NCBI GenBank assembly: GCA_009746045.1
Contig: RPFO01000667.1
Coordinates: 7,569,546-7,633,545 of the forward strand
From: Mesostigma viride
Taxonomy: Eukaryota; Streptophyta; Mesostigmatophyceae; Mesostigmatales; Mesostigmataceae
Length of the DNA: 64,000 nucleotides
Direction: 5' to 3'
The notes below the pieces were generated by a model. The model saw only the letters and a program-made list of their open reading frames with translations, did not search any database and was not told where the DNA came from. Positions 24,040 through 36,300 of this stretch are shown in pieces. How positions within the stretch are numbered: position 1 is the first letter of the stretch; every line of letters begins with the position of its first letter. Position numbers and translations under genes: made by a program.

Positions 24040-24575
24040 TGCCTGGACACATGGCGATCCATTCTGACGATCCTGACCCACGGCACCGAGACCTGGACGC
24101 TGACGCAGGAGCTGCCGAGCAATGACTCGACGGCGCCGTCACCAAGATGCTGCGCAAGGCCCTTAACATCCCCTTTGAATTGCACATTAGTAATGAGGAT
24201 TTGTACGCTGATTTGCCCTATGTTTCCCACATTCTTAGGCACAGGCGCCCGGGCCTAGCCGGGCGCCTGGCCCGCACAGATCTGGCCGGGCTCACACCCG
24301 GGCAGCCTCCTGGTTTGTCTGTAATATGGAGGCAGACGGTACGCGTGCAAGGACATAGATGGCAAGTAGTGATGAAGGAGACCACCCCCAAGTCTGTGGG
24401 GGCTCCGCGTGTGACCACGTATGGCATTCATAGCAATTCGGGCCGTTGTGCCCACAACCCTGTAACTAGGACCTAGATAGCTTACATCATCCATTCCATC
24501 CCATGTTCCCATCCCACTGAGGACTTATGCTCACGTGACGCAGTCACATGTCTATTGATTAATTAATTAATCAAT
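24040..24575 (+). mobile_element. 5'-truncated LINE fragment (RT C-terminus, 3' UTR and tail)
   Basis: It starts with frames reading ILTILTHGTETWTLTQ, typical of the region after the LINE reverse-transcriptase palm, and continues with MLRKALNIPFELHISNED. It then has a 3' UTR shared with copies at 40.8-41.1 and 60.1-60.5 kb and ends in TTGATTAATTAATTAATC. Frameshifts make it a dead copy. It abuts the right end of the piggyBac-like element within 60 bp. Confidence 0.82.
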
Positions 24576-25029
24576 CCATTTCAAATTTTAAGGGGAGGTT
24601 CTTTGAATGAGACTTATTGAAATTGAAATAATAAGAATTAAATACTTCCGCGTCTGTGCTTTCCACAAGACAACCGGCACTATGCAGTCCACAAGCAACA
24701 GCAAAGACATACAGCAAGTGCAGCAGTCCTTGCCTGCAGGAGCTTTGTTCCAACCTTGGGTGGAACCATGGGTAAAAGGGCGGGGGGAATCCTAATAAGC
24801 GCATCATACGAATGTTTTAGAGGTGGCAGGACAGCCCCGGGCTACCCTATGAGCATGCTGGCAGCTATAACGACATGTTACAGGTGTGGTTGCCGAAGAG
24901 GCAGTGACCGTGGCATTGGGCCTAGTAAGCAGCACAAGTGCTGCTTTCATAACAAGGCCCCCATCTTGAAAACTGACAGGCAGACGCCCGATGCCGGAAA
25001 ACTTCTCATCTAATGGCATCGCCTCCGAT
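24576..25029. other. 3' flank of the bL28 gene
   Basis: Non-coding. It includes the likely 3' UTR of the plastid L28 gene and its polyadenylation-like signal; nothing else is recognised. Confidence 0.5.
24878..24882 (-). promoter_or_regulatory. TGTAA polyadenylation-like signal for bL28
   Basis: The minus strand reads TGTAA about 150 nt past the bL28 stop. TGTAA is the common polyadenylation signal in chlorophyte algae. A pentamer occurs often by chance, so this is position-based inference. Confidence 0.4.
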
Positions 25030-25744
25030 TTAGATGCTGTACTCAGTCAGGTCAACGCCGTTGTCCTTGGCGACCCGGTCAATGCCCTTCAGGGTAATGG
25101 TTTTGATGGCCTTCGTCGACAGCTTCATCTGGACCCACCGATTGCCCTCCTCCCAGTAAAACCTCTTCATCTTGAGGTTTGGCTGCTGAAGCTTCTTATG
25201 CCTTTTATGGGAGAACGAAATAGCCATAGCATTGTTGGCCTTCTTCCCCGTCATGTCGCAGACACGGGACACTGTGAACGCACGGAACCAACGGAAAACG
25301 GCACAGTTTTTTAGCAACGCAACATGCCTACATTAGTGATGCCTGACGGTGTCAATCATAGATAAGAAAGACCTTAAGCTGCTCCTGTTGGCGTGCTATC
25401 TAGACCGAGCCTGGCAAGCAGGTGAACCTAACCCTAAACACGTAATTGCCATTTCAAGCGCAGCCCAGGATATCCCGCAGAAAAAAATATAGATTCTGCC
25501 TACGCGACAGAACGACGATAAACTATGTCCCTATGTCAACCCCAACGCCGTGTTTTCGTAAGTGACACCACCACTTTCTACTGAACTCACTTTGGGTGAC
25601 CTTCCGCGTGCCAGCCCCAGAGGTCGTGCTAAGGTTCTGGAACTTGGCCACGACAGCCATCAAATCAGAGGACCGAGACCCCGCAACGGCTGATCCCGAA
25701 ATGCTCTTAGACATGCTAAGTGGGGTAGCCATGGTGGCGGCCAT
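25030..25744 (-). CDS. RPL28: Plastid ribosomal protein bL28, nuclear-encoded, 2 exons
   Basis: Predicted exons are 25744-25591 and 25271-25030. They join in phase 1 (CAA A|TG TCC) to give 131 aa. Exon 1 encodes about 50 residues rich in Ser, Ala, Thr and Met with few acids, as expected for a chloroplast transit peptide. Exon 2 encodes the complete L28 core: SRVCDMTGKKANNAM, FSHKRHKKLQQPNLKMK, FYWEEGNRWVQMKLSTKA and TITLKGIDRVAKDNG. The bL28 family binds 23S rRNA in the large subunit; plastid forms carry this same WWEEGN-like signature. The chosen ATG (GCCGCCACCATGG context just inside) is the first after an in-frame stop. A mitochondrial bL28 is the main alternative, but plastid versions match the motif better. 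It is divergently arranged with the LSM10-like gene. Confidence 0.92.
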
Positions 25745-26492
25745 TTTCCCAATTACAACGACGTCGACAAATCCCTCGTCCGGCGTCTGACCGCTTCACA
25801 GTCGCGGTCGCCTGGTTCCCTTTTTTCCCCCTATCCCCGGCCATCATCCGGCTAAAGTTAAAGCCATACAAACGGGACGGAGGCGTGAAGCCTGCAATTT
25901 TTGCGGCGCGTCGGACGCCTCGTGTGTAGGCTTCACTGCTCCCACGCTCCAGATACGTGTCTACGCCGTGTACGGTACAGTGCCCGGCCGGACAGAGCAA
26001 ACACTAGGTACGGTATGACGCAAATTGCGTGGCGCGGCGCCGCGAGGTTCAACGAGGCGGTTGCGTCACGTGAGCGTTGTCACGTGTGCATTGTCGCCAC
26101 TCGCCAGGCTCTCGCCACAGCATCTCGTGCAATGTAAAAGATTTTGTCCAGAGCAGTTTGTCTAGGCTGCACGCTACCTAATATCCATGCAAAAGGACAC
26201 AACAGGGCATGGCAGTCGTCCCGTCGGAAAAGAATTGCAGCGATGGCATGATTGCAGGACTTCATCCGACTAACGGGCTATGGTGGCAACATCACGCGGT
26301 GGCGGCTATAAACAGCGAGGTCGTATAATAGAAGCGCCCACTGTCCATTTATTATTGTTGAGATATGATATGATCTAGCGTATTCAAATTGAGTATGGCA
26401 TCGTCACAAGCTAATGACGTTCCTCGGTTATCCACCAACTACGATCCGTAGCTGGAGACGCTGGAGACGCGCCAGTTGCCATGGAGTAATGC
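25745..26492. promoter_or_regulatory. Shared divergent promoter region (bL28 / LSM10-like)
   Basis: The two start codons face away from each other across 748 bp, so both promoters must lie here. I see no clear TATA box. GC-rich stretches occur near 25970-26060. The minus-strand 94-codon frame within it is not recognised. Confidence 0.5.
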
Positions 26493-29263
26493 ATGCCAAC
26501 GATGAGCTCCAGCAACATTAAACTTGCAAAACATGAGAAGACGTTGATGTGCGTCGTTGCGGCGCTAGTGGGTACCCGCGTAATCGTCGAACTTCAGGAT
26601 GACGTCGTCTTTAAAGGCGTCCTCGAGCTCGTGGATCCCATGATGAAGTACGGTGTGGGATTATCTCTTTTGTCGTTGGTACGCATAGGCGCCGGATTTC
26701 ACGGCATGTTTGCGGCTGTCCTTCCGTTTAACTCGTCGTTGGCCGCATACTTACGGATCCTGCCATCCATTCGTGCCTTGCCGTGCCGATGCCGCCACGT
26801 CAAGTCTTACTCTGGCTGAAGTCGCAAGCGAGACGCCCGAGGTAATGACCGGCTGAGCGAAGGCTGTGCTGCATACCGATTCGTCTTCCTTCTTACTGTC
26901 CTGTCTCTGAGCATACGAACTCTCTTCTGCTTCATGTCACCTTGGGCACTTTCCGTAAAAAAAAGGTTCACGCAAGTGGGGTGATGGGAGGGCGTCAAAA
27001 GACTTTCTATGCCCTCGTATGTCAGCTTGTACCCTGTTGATGGTATGACAGCCCCACCCCTTTGTTGTGGCAAAGGAGCCAAACTGTCTTCGAGTAATTA
27101 TCCTTGCTCGTTTTTTACTTCTCCATGTTATCGCTGCACCCAGAGTACACTTGTTTATTGTCTTGAGTCTCCCCATGCTGAGGATGTCCCCACGACCACC
27201 CTAGTAGTGTCTGTTAAAGAAGACAGCCTTATTCTGTGTAATCCACAGCGGGAGCACCGTCTTATGCTGGCATCTCCCTGAATATGATTAGAGATCATGC
27301 GTGGACGGTAGTTTGTACTGGGCACGATCACCAGCACGCCATTTGTCGGGTTTTGTCACCCTGATTTGGCTAGGATCTAATGGGTACAAAATAAATAGCT
27401 CCCTGTTATAGTCTATTATTAACCTGTACTATACATAGAGGTATTATCAACCTATACCATACATAGAGGTATTATCAACCTATACTATACATAGAGGTAT
27501 TAACAACCTGGACCCTATATCTCGTCTTTCAATACAACCTATTATCTACTCCCTATTGTAGTCTCCAAGCTGCTGATTGAATCACCAAGATTGCTTCTAA
27601 CGTGTCCTGATATTGTTTTGCTGTTGGGATGCCAACGCCCTCCCCCCCCTGCTCCAGGGTGTGAAGCAGAGCTACGAAGGCCCTGTCTTCCTCAAGGGAA
27701 GGAAGGTCCGCTACATCCACATCCCCAAGTCGCTGGACATGGTGGCCGCGGTAGAGAAGCAGGTGCTGCCCCGTGCATGGTCAACAGTTTATGATTAGTC
27801 CATGTCGTTGTGCGTGCATGTGTGTGGAGAAGCAGGTGCTGCCCCGTGCATGATGGGACTGTTCATTATTAGTGCAAGTCCTTGTGCGTGCATGTGTGTG
27901 GAGAAGCCGGTGATGCCCTGCCCATCGCCTGCCAAGGTGGTTGCACGTGACTAGTCGCTACGGTTTCCATGGTGCTTAGCACCCTTGTTGTCATCTTTGT
28001 CAGTGAGAGTGTGTGTGCATGATTGTGTCTGTGTGCGTGCATGTGCGCATGGGCGTGGGCGTGGGCGTGGGCGTGGGCGTGGGCGTGGGCGTGGGCGTGG
28101 GCGTGGGCGTGGGCGTGGGCGTGGGCGTGGGCGTGGGCGTGGGCGTGGGCGTGGGCGTGGGCGTGGGCGTGGGCGTGGGCGTGGGCGTGGGCGTGGGCAT
28201 GGGCGTGAGCGTGGGCGTGGGCGTGGGCGTGGGCGTGGGCGTGGGCGTGGGCGTGGGCGTGGGCGTGGGCGTGGGCGTGGGCGTGGGCGTGGGCGTGGGC
28301 GTGGGCGTGGGCGTGGGCGTGGGCGTGGGCGTGGGCGTGGGCGTGGGCATGGACGTGCCTGTTTATGTTAGTGTGCATGTGTGTGTGGGGGGGGGGGGCG
28401 TGAGTACACGTGTGCATGCGTGTCTGTGCGTCTGGTCGCCTGTTGCCTGGAGCTGGGGCCGTGTCAGCAGAGACTTCCTTCTAGAAAGGAACAGCATGCC
28501 ATGCTCTTAAAGAGACCTATGAGAAAACTTCCAAAGAAGCCATGTACTGAGGATCAGGATCCGGTCAAGACGTGTCTCTGCATGGCTTCATGCATCCAGC
28601 ATTCGTCATTCATGCATGCATTCGTCTGGGCAATATTTGCCATTGGACAACTTTCTTTTTTTCGTTGTTTTCAGTGTTAAAGGTGTGTGCTTGCTGGGTG
28701 CGATGCCGAGTAGATTCACAGGCATCACCTTTCGATGTCATTCATGGAGTCCGTCCCCACCTGATGGAGCTGGGTCCCAGCTGACCCACATCTTTGTTTA
28801 CTACTTGTTTACTTGTGGCGTTGCCCCAACCCACTGCGTATCTATTCCATATGGCTTATTGGTTTTCTCGTGAAAGAAAGCATTTGCAGCAATTGACAAC
28901 TGGCAGGCTGCAAAGCAGCCCATGAGTTTGTACTTTGTAGCATGCACAGTTGTGTTCAAAGTTTTGGTCCTGCTGAGACCACCCTTTGCGCAACTGATTG
29001 TGGACACATTATTTCTGAGCATGTTAACTCCAGTCACAGAAGAAACTGCAACTTGCCTTCGCGCGTATCTCAGCAAGCTTTATAAAGCCAAGGAAAAGCC
29101 AGCAAGTGAACACCTTTTCTTCTCGTCTCTTTTTTCCTTGCATCGCTTTGACCCTTGGTGGGAGCAGAGGAAGCCGGCGCAGATGCGTCGCAAGTTCACA
29201 CCCGCGGGCACCGGCACCTCTGGTGGCACCGAGGCTGCGCATACCTCTGCAGATGACAAGTGA
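26493..29263 (+). CDS. LSM10-like Sm-domain protein, 4 exons
   Basis: Predicted exons are 26493-26647, 26805-26841, 27658-27762 and 29168-29263, all GT-AG and in phase, giving 130 aa. The tiny 37-nt second exon restores the Sm1 loop: VDPMMNLTLAEV is split across exons 1 and 2. Sm1 is [18 protein letters not shown]; Sm2 is [17 protein letters not shown]. The RxVRYxHIP form is the signature I associate with LSM10, the SmD1-like subunit of the U7 snRNP that matures histone mRNA 3' ends in animals. The tail is basic then Gly/Thr-rich. An alternative reads exon 3 through to a stop at 27798, skipping exon 4. Another SmD1-like LSm paralogue cannot be excluded. A second in-frame ATG lies at 26502. 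Intron 3 carries donor-site duplications and a long GTGGGC array. Confidence 0.82.
27417..27507. repeat. 33-bp tandem repeat
   Basis: About three copies of a unit around CATACATAGAGGTATTA lie in intron 2 of the LSM10-like gene. Confidence 0.85.
27750..27925 (+). repeat. ~77-bp tandem duplication containing the exon 3 splice donor
   Basis: The exon 3 end and donor of the LSM10-like gene (GAGAAGCAG followed by GTGCTGCCCCGTGC) recur near 27827-27850 with an intact GT. A degenerate copy (GAGAAGCCGGTGATGCCC) follows near 27900. The first copy fits the reading frame. Confidence 0.8.
28047..28350. repeat. (GTGGGC)n hexanucleotide array
   Basis: About 50 nearly perfect copies in intron 3 of the LSM10-like gene. 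G-runs every six bases on the transcribed-sense strand give strong G-quadruplex potential. Val-Gly, Arg-Gly, Ala-Trp, Thr-Pro and His-Ala dipeptide frames across it are artefacts. Confidence 0.95.
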
Positions 29264-30114
29264 AGGAGTGCAGGCCACGCAGACATCCTGGCATGGCAAC
29301 ATGCAATGACCTGTGATGTTTCATGCATGGAAATGTATTGATGCCTGGGCTGGCCAGCGTGCCTTATCATATGAGCAGCCCGGCCATTGGAGGGTCCTCC
29401 CCAAGTGATTCCCGTCAGGAAACTCTCAACCCCTATATGTACAACGAGGAGGGAGGGCACCCAAACTCCTCTTACTGCCGCAAGAGGGGAGGCCATAGAG
29501 GGCTCTCTCTGCATCATGGGTCACGGTGCATGCCCAACTGTGGGTGCAATCTAGAGCAAATAGGATGATGCAAATTAAGCAGACATGCCAATGACTCGAT
29601 ATTTGCTCAGCCACGACATTGGCCCTTTTTTTTTTTTTTAAGCATATTGCTCTGGCCGGGGACACATGTATGTCGTGTGTATAGCTACTTGCAGATGTAC
29701 CAACCACTATATGTGATTCCTGGGCAGGTGGTGATGTGTAACCTTGCGTACAAATGCAAGGTCACGGTGCTGTATTCCGGCGCCCAGGCAGCTGTCCCTA
29801 GGGCCGCTGTCACCCTCATATGCTGCTGTGGAAGCTAGTGCGGTGTGCTAGCCATTCATTCGTGTTCTTGATTTGCGACGACAAAATTGCCGATTCGGCT
29901 ACTGTTGGCAAGTGGCACGTTAATTCTGCATATGTTTGCTTAGCTTGTCCAGATCAAATTCCATTTTTATCTGTTATTAAGTAAAGGATTACACGTGGAT
30001 TCCATTTCATCATATCCTTGTGAAGGCTCGAGATGAACCGCCAAGTCCCAACGGATGCATGCATGCATGCTTGCGTCTACATGTTTAACATGAGATTCGA
30101 TCAGGCCCGGGCAC

Positions 30115-30262
30115 CAGCAACCCTTTGACTAGAGGTTAGATAGGCACCCATTCCATTAATTCCACGACCCATTTCATTGAAGATGATGTGCTCACACATG
30201 TGACACAGTCTACGTGTAGTTAATTAGCTAATGAACTAATAATGTGTCTACATTACGTACGA
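30115..30262 (+). mobile_element. Eroded LINE 3'-end relic
   Basis: The order of blocks (AGGTTAGATAGG, CCATTCCATTAATTCCA, a GTGCTCACACATGTGACACAG core, then TTAATTAGCTAATGA) parallels the LINE 3' ends elsewhere but with many substitutions. It is an older copy. Confidence 0.5.
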
Positions 30263-31120
30263 TTTAATTAATTAATTACTTGCGATATTCGGACAGCACA
30301 GAGACGATGTTTGCGAATTCCTGGATGTGAAATTTATCACTGAGCTAGCTCAAGCATGGAGCCAATTAGTAAGCCGATGAACATTGAGCTTTATCAATTA
30401 TAAAGCGCATTGGCCCTCCTATGAATAACAATCTGAACACAAACATGGCCAATTCCTACTGTGCTCACACATGGTCACCACAGTAGTGACGCTGCGCGAC
30501 ATCCAGGTTACAAGCTGATTCGTTGCGTGATAAATTGGACTACGGCCAATCATCGAGACATATCAAAGCAGGTAATAAGGAGAGCATGAAGGACCCGTGC
30601 TCACCGATCCTGAGTTTTTCTGGCCAGCCTCACCCACCAATTGCCTAATTTCAGGGCTAACGATTAGGTGTACGATATCCATGGCAGGTGCTGCAACAGC
30701 ATGGACCCAGGTGTTGCACATGCATTTAGTGAGGGGGGCCGGTGTGGGGTCCACCAGTGCCTGGTAACGACCCAAAGGCATGCAGCCAGGAATGGAGATT
30801 GGAGGGCAGAAAGGGGGCATGGGTAGGCAAATTTGGGTTTGCCGGCGTTTGTTAAAGCTGCCCGGTGCGACAATAAAGTGGTTAGGGAGGGGATGTTAGC
30901 CATCAGTTAGCACCTTGGGGTTGCAGAGCTGCACTGTTAACCTGCTGCTGATAAATGTGGTAGGAGTTGACTGTTCGACCAAACGTGCGCACACACGCAT
31001 AAGGACATGCACACGCGCGCTCACACGCACACACGCACACATGCACACATGCACATACGCACGTACACACACACTCACAGCTCACTCACTCACGCGCACA
31101 CTCACATATATGCACACACA

Positions 31121-31775
31121 CACACTCACTCACTCACTCACCCACCCACCCACCCACCCACCCACCCACCCACCCACCCACCCACCCACCCACCCACCCA
31201 CCCACCCACCCACCCACCCACCCACCCACCCACCCACCCACCCACCCACCCACCCACCCACCCACCCACCCACCCACCCACCCACCCACCCACCCACCCA
31301 CCCACCCACCCACCCACCCACCCACCCACCCACCCACCCACCCACCCACCCACCCACCCACCCACCCACCCACCCACCCACCCACCCACCCACCCACCCA
31401 CCCACCCACCCACCCACCCACCCACCCACCCACCCACCCACCCACCCACCCACCCACCCACCCACCCACCCACCCACCCACCCACCCACCCACCCACCCA
31501 CCCACCCACCCACCCACCCACCCACCCACCCACCCACCCACCCACCCACCCACCCACCCACCCACCCACCCACCCACCCACCCACCCACCCACCCACCCA
31601 CCCACCCACCCACCCACCCACCCACCCACCCACCCACCCACCCACCCACCCACCCACCCACCCACCCACCCACCCACCCACCCACCCACCCACCCACCCA
31701 CCCACTCACTCACTCACTCACTCACTCACTCACTCACTCACTCACTCACTCACTCACTCACTCACTCACTCACTA
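31121..31775. repeat. (CCCA)n then (CACT)n microsatellite
   Basis: About 565 bp of uninterrupted CCCA units followed by about 70 bp of CACT, preceded by CA-rich sequence. It is among the longest pure tetranucleotide arrays in the window. A reverse-complement relative (GGTG)n lies at 56.56 kb. HPPT and GGWV frames are artefacts. Confidence 0.96.
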
Positions 31776-33326
31776 ACTCACTCGAGCACACCCACATGAA
31801 TAACATATGATACCCACATATATAATATGTGAACACGCACGCGTTCGCACACATGCTACAGCACGCAGGCCGCGGTTTTCGTGCTGCAGTCACGCATGGC
31901 CCTTCAAACGAGGCGGAAAATCTGCCAGGAAATCCTTCGAGATGCCATGGTTGATTCCGGCGCTTTTCAATGCAAGCAGCCTTCAATGCAGGTTACCATC
32001 TTCTTTCATTTAACGCAGAAATCCTGGCTGACGCATGTCAAGCGTCACTTCCCGCAACCATGACTACACTCCAAGACATACCTTATAAGATGTTCCAGGC
32101 TTCAGCGTCCGTTCACCCACATCAGGTAAACCCGCCAGCCTTGCTTTCTTTTCCCTATTCATTATTCATGGCGACCAGCTCAATCTTTTGGTCGGCAAGT
32201 GCTGACCGGGTTTTGGACGCAGTAACGAACTTGACAGCTTGCTGGCGGCCGGAGGGGCCATTATGCACATTTTCATAAACTCGAGAGGGCAAGGGTGAGT
32301 GGGGTGGTAACTGTATGGGACGGCCAGCGCAGGTCGGAATCCAAGCTATATGGGCGATGCTAGCGCTGCAGTCGTGTCACATCGCTGGCGACACCTAGCC
32401 ACAAGTCCCAAACATCGTTGCAAGTACCTTATATTGACGCGACGAACCAAGAATGCTCCCACCTTGCTCCGACTCGAAAATTTGCTCAAAACCGCATAAT
32501 TTGGTGCCGTCGTCCTACTGTACAGTAGGACGTTTAGTTGTGACCTTGGTGATGGGTGACGACTCGTGGAGTCGTGACCGACGTGACGGGTGAGTTGAGT
32601 TGGGTTTATTATTCCCGCGTTGTAGTCGTGACGGGTGAAGCAAGTTATGACTGCGGACTTGATGGTACCGATGATCTTACCGCAACGGGGACCAGCAGTT
32701 TTGGCGGGAAGTTTCCCCTTCAGCCACGCCTTAGAGACACGTCACCTGCTGTGCACAAGCCTGCAACCACACTGCACTCTGCAGCCAGTTCTGTTCTCCT
32801 AGACTTGCGGTAAGCTTCCGTCTTTTAGCTTCAACGGGCGCAAGTCACCATCGCTAGTTCAATTCTGTGACTCGTGTCACTCACGACGATGTCGCCGCAC
32901 GTGTCACCCTCACGAGATGGCGACAAGACCGCGACACGCTGCTGGGATGCCGTTTTACTGAGTTTTCCAATGTGGTCAAGAATCGCAACGTCAGACGGTG
33001 TAATTAGAAGGCATTGCGAAAGAATTCTCAGCACTACAGTATACTTCATAGTCGAATACCCTCCGGTGCTTAGCGTGGGGATCGGCAATCGAGCTCGTCA
33101 ATTTATACTTATAATCCCGGTAAAGGAGGAACGGGCACTGGCTTGTAATTGTCTCATGCACTGAATTTGACGGCTCCATTCACGTTTTCAGTAGAACCCT
33201 GAAATAAGCCTGCAATTGCCCAACTGGGCGTATTCTGGGGGCTGTGTAGCAGCCATCCACAAGAGCCAGCTAACTCAGCTGCGCTAGACATACAGTTACG
33301 CCTGTAGACCACTGTCCCAAACAAGT

Positions 33327-36300
33327 ATGGAAGCGGTTGCAGCTCAGCGCGGCCAGGTGCGTGGTTAATTTATAATAATTGGCAAAGTTTCTGGTGTCCA
33401 TAATCCCGACATGTACATTTCTTTTGAGCATCGTCGAATTCAGTTTCTCGTTTGCAACGACAGTCTAGAAATCCGCTGTTGTCACAAGCCTGTGGGGAAG
33501 CAGGTGCACATGACCGAAACGTGCTAGTGGGTGTTGCCAGGGCACGCCTCGTGCGGCCACACCATGCCTCACTATATCCAGATCCGTAGCCAATGGGTAT
33601 GGCTTGGGATGGATACGTCGACGTATACGAGTTAGAATGGCTGTTAGCGTTGTTCATCCCTCGTTAAATTATCTCCCCATCCCGATCCAAACATTCCATC
33701 GCAAGGCTGCATCTTCAGGCAGCGACAAGAAGTTGAATTGCAGGATGCAAGGTTGTTTAGCGCAAATTCTTGTGGATTCAAGCATTACCCTTGGACGTTC
33801 CTAATTATCGATTGCCGTTCATCCTGTGCACTGCGATACTGCAGGGCCCATCTCGCAGTCGACAGGAACCGGAAGTCACTCATCGATCTTCGACAGTGCA
33901 ATCGGAAGCCCAGACCAGGCAAGCGCCGCGCTCTGCAGAAGCCGAGGAGATCCAGTACTTGTACCATGCCAGGGAGGCTGCGTTCCTGGATGCCTTGATC
34001 GAGGCGGCAGCGCAGCAGCAGGAGCACAAAGCCAGGGCAGCCCAGCTGGAGCGCGAGCTGCAGGAGATGCGGTCTGTGCTAAAGGAGCCGCTGGAGAAAA
34101 GGGATGAGGTGAGCCCTGAGACCAACAATACGCGTGCAGCCTCATACAAGGCCACATCACTCTAGGCCACCTCATACTGGGCCACATCACTCTAGGCCAC
34201 CTGACACTAGGCCACCTCACACTCTAGGCCAGCTCACACTAGGCCATATCATAATAGGCCATGCACCTCATACTAGGCCGGCTCACACTAGGCCACCCCA
34301 TACTAAGCCACCTGTTAATAAGCCAATCTATAACTGGCAAGAAAGGTTACATGGGCAGGCGGCAGTCTGGCAGCGGACAGAAGGCAATGAGAAACCTTGG
34401 GGTCTTAATCTAATACGTTTTAATTGAATGAATTCGCGTGTTATTATCGGAAACCTTGAGTAGGCAAATCCTTGCAGGTAAAGAATGCTGGCTGAAGAAT
34501 GCTTGGTGGCCATAGCACTGTATTGCCTCCAGGGCAGCATGCTCGCCTAACTTGCTCCTAGTGCTCAAGTCACCATGGCTGATTCATTGTGCGGTCAAGT
34601 TTTTTGGTGTCGTTCAGAGGGGAACAGAATGACGGCCTAGCTATGCAGGTTTCAATTTCATGGGCTTTTGTCTTGTGGGAATGTTTGGGAATGGATTTGC
34701 GGCGCCGTTTGGTGTCTGGGTTCGAGTCCTGCTTACATACAGTGCCTGTTGGGAAACGAATTCGAGTCCAATCTTGTATCTTAGTAGCCTGATTTTGTAG
34801 GCGTTGAAGAGGATTGGTTTGATGGTTCCTGTGTGGTGGAAATGGTTGCAAACGTTGCGTGGTCTCGGCACATCGACGCAGAAGGGGAACACAGCGCTCC
34901 ACGACGCGTGCCGCAAGGGCTGCATGGATGTCGTGAAATACCTGGTGGCTGCGGGCGCCAACATGGAGGCCAGGAATGAGGTGCGTTTCTGGATTCACCC
35001 ATTTTGGTATATCTGAATGTGCTTGCCATGCCAGTGTCTAGGCAAGAAAGGAAAATTCGGAGTGTTTTGCGCAGCCAAACGCCGCTCGGTCGTCTAATAG
35101 ACGAAGACTTTTCACGCCCATTACTCGTTGCTTCGAAACATGATGCTACAGTTAGAATATTGCAGCGTCAATATTCTGATCACTCTTATCACGCTATTTG
35201 CTTAACAGCTACTACAATGAGCTTGCAAGGCAAGGGCTGATCCTTTTGAAACAAGGTGGCAGCAGCTTCTCATCGGGGTCATGCTTGCCATTATACACAA
35301 TTTATGTCATTTGTAAGCTGAGGTCGTCAGAAGGCTGGTTTGTCCTCAAGGTTAAAGCTTGTCGCCGCTGTAGACGCAGCTCTGGTGATGCGCATGGGGT
35401 GACCAAGCCAACAGAGACGCTACTAGTTATTATAGCCAAGGCAGGTTGACCAGTCTCCAGCAAGAAGTCCATCCTTTCTATCACATCCATGGTCTTAAAT
35501 TCAACTCGTGCGCTTGCCACCCCAGTTGGAGGCTCGGTGGGGTGGGTGTGGGACGGTGGGTGGTCCATCAATGACTCGGGCTTTGGAAGCATCTGATGGT
35601 GCTCATGACCTCCCAGCAGGCGCATTTGTCAAAGTAATCAATAGATATATCCAAGTTTCGTCGCTGGCCACCCACCTCACCAGGTGTGGGCAGAAATAAA
35701 TACTCCTGGATGAATGCCCGCCAACCTGCCCAGATCATGCCAGCGTTCATTAGTTGTCTAAGCGTGCTCAGGGTCTGCTTTTATCTAAGGCAAAAGTGGA
35801 TCAGCACAACTCCTGCTCAATGTGTGGATGCTACACCTGGCCAGTAGAGTTGTGTTACAGTTGGTGGTATGGCTTACGTCACATTCCGTGCGGCTGGGCT
35901 TTGATGGCACCGGATTATAAATAATAATGCCTATCGCGCGTATCAACCATGTTGTGTTGTTCTATATAATACTAAGTTGAGCTGTTAGATAATTGGGAGC
36001 AGAGCTCTGGCCTCTAGAGGACTGTTATGTCCATTGCAAATCAACGCTGAGATGACACACAGAAAGAGAGTTGGCTGGTGGAACGCAAGTCCCTGCCCGT
36101 GCGGCACCACCAGCCCGTGCCGCATCGCCCTTGCACAAGCCTCTGGAGAAATACATTCCACCGTCACCAACATTTTTTATTCGCAGTAATACGTAGAACG
36201 TTGCCCACAGCCCATGTGGGAAGGGGACCCAGTCATTTCATTCCAGTTGCAGGAGTGTACAATTACCCATCAGCACTGTTGTCGTACATTACAGCACGGG

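Larger units (their letters stand above)
29264..33326. other. Intergenic region with simple repeats
   Basis: No gene is supported in this 4-kb stretch between the LSM10-like and ankyrin genes. It contains a TGTAA near 29735, an eroded LINE tail at 30.1 kb and a very long CCCA/CACT tract. The ankyrin promoter should lie in its last kilobase. A 22-codon ATG segment ending in a donor at 32125 is an alternative first exon. Confidence 0.5.

Noticed and set aside
27869-28510. HA, PT, VG and RG dipeptide frames
   Set aside because: Products of the GTGGGC hexamer in an intron of the LSM10-like gene.
30915-31810. HPPT- and GGWV-repeat frames over the CCCA tract
   Set aside because: Direct translation of a tetranucleotide repeat in several frames; no flanking coding signal.
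31970-32125. ATG-initiated segment (from 31970 or 32060) ending in a CAG|GTAAAC donor, phase 0, as the ankyrin first exon
   Set aside because: It is compatible in phase, but the 33327-33356 exon has a better start context and a shorter, more typical intron. Kept only as an alternative.
32556-32813. 85-codon frame upstream of the ankyrin gene
   Set aside because: No homology recognised and no splice partner.
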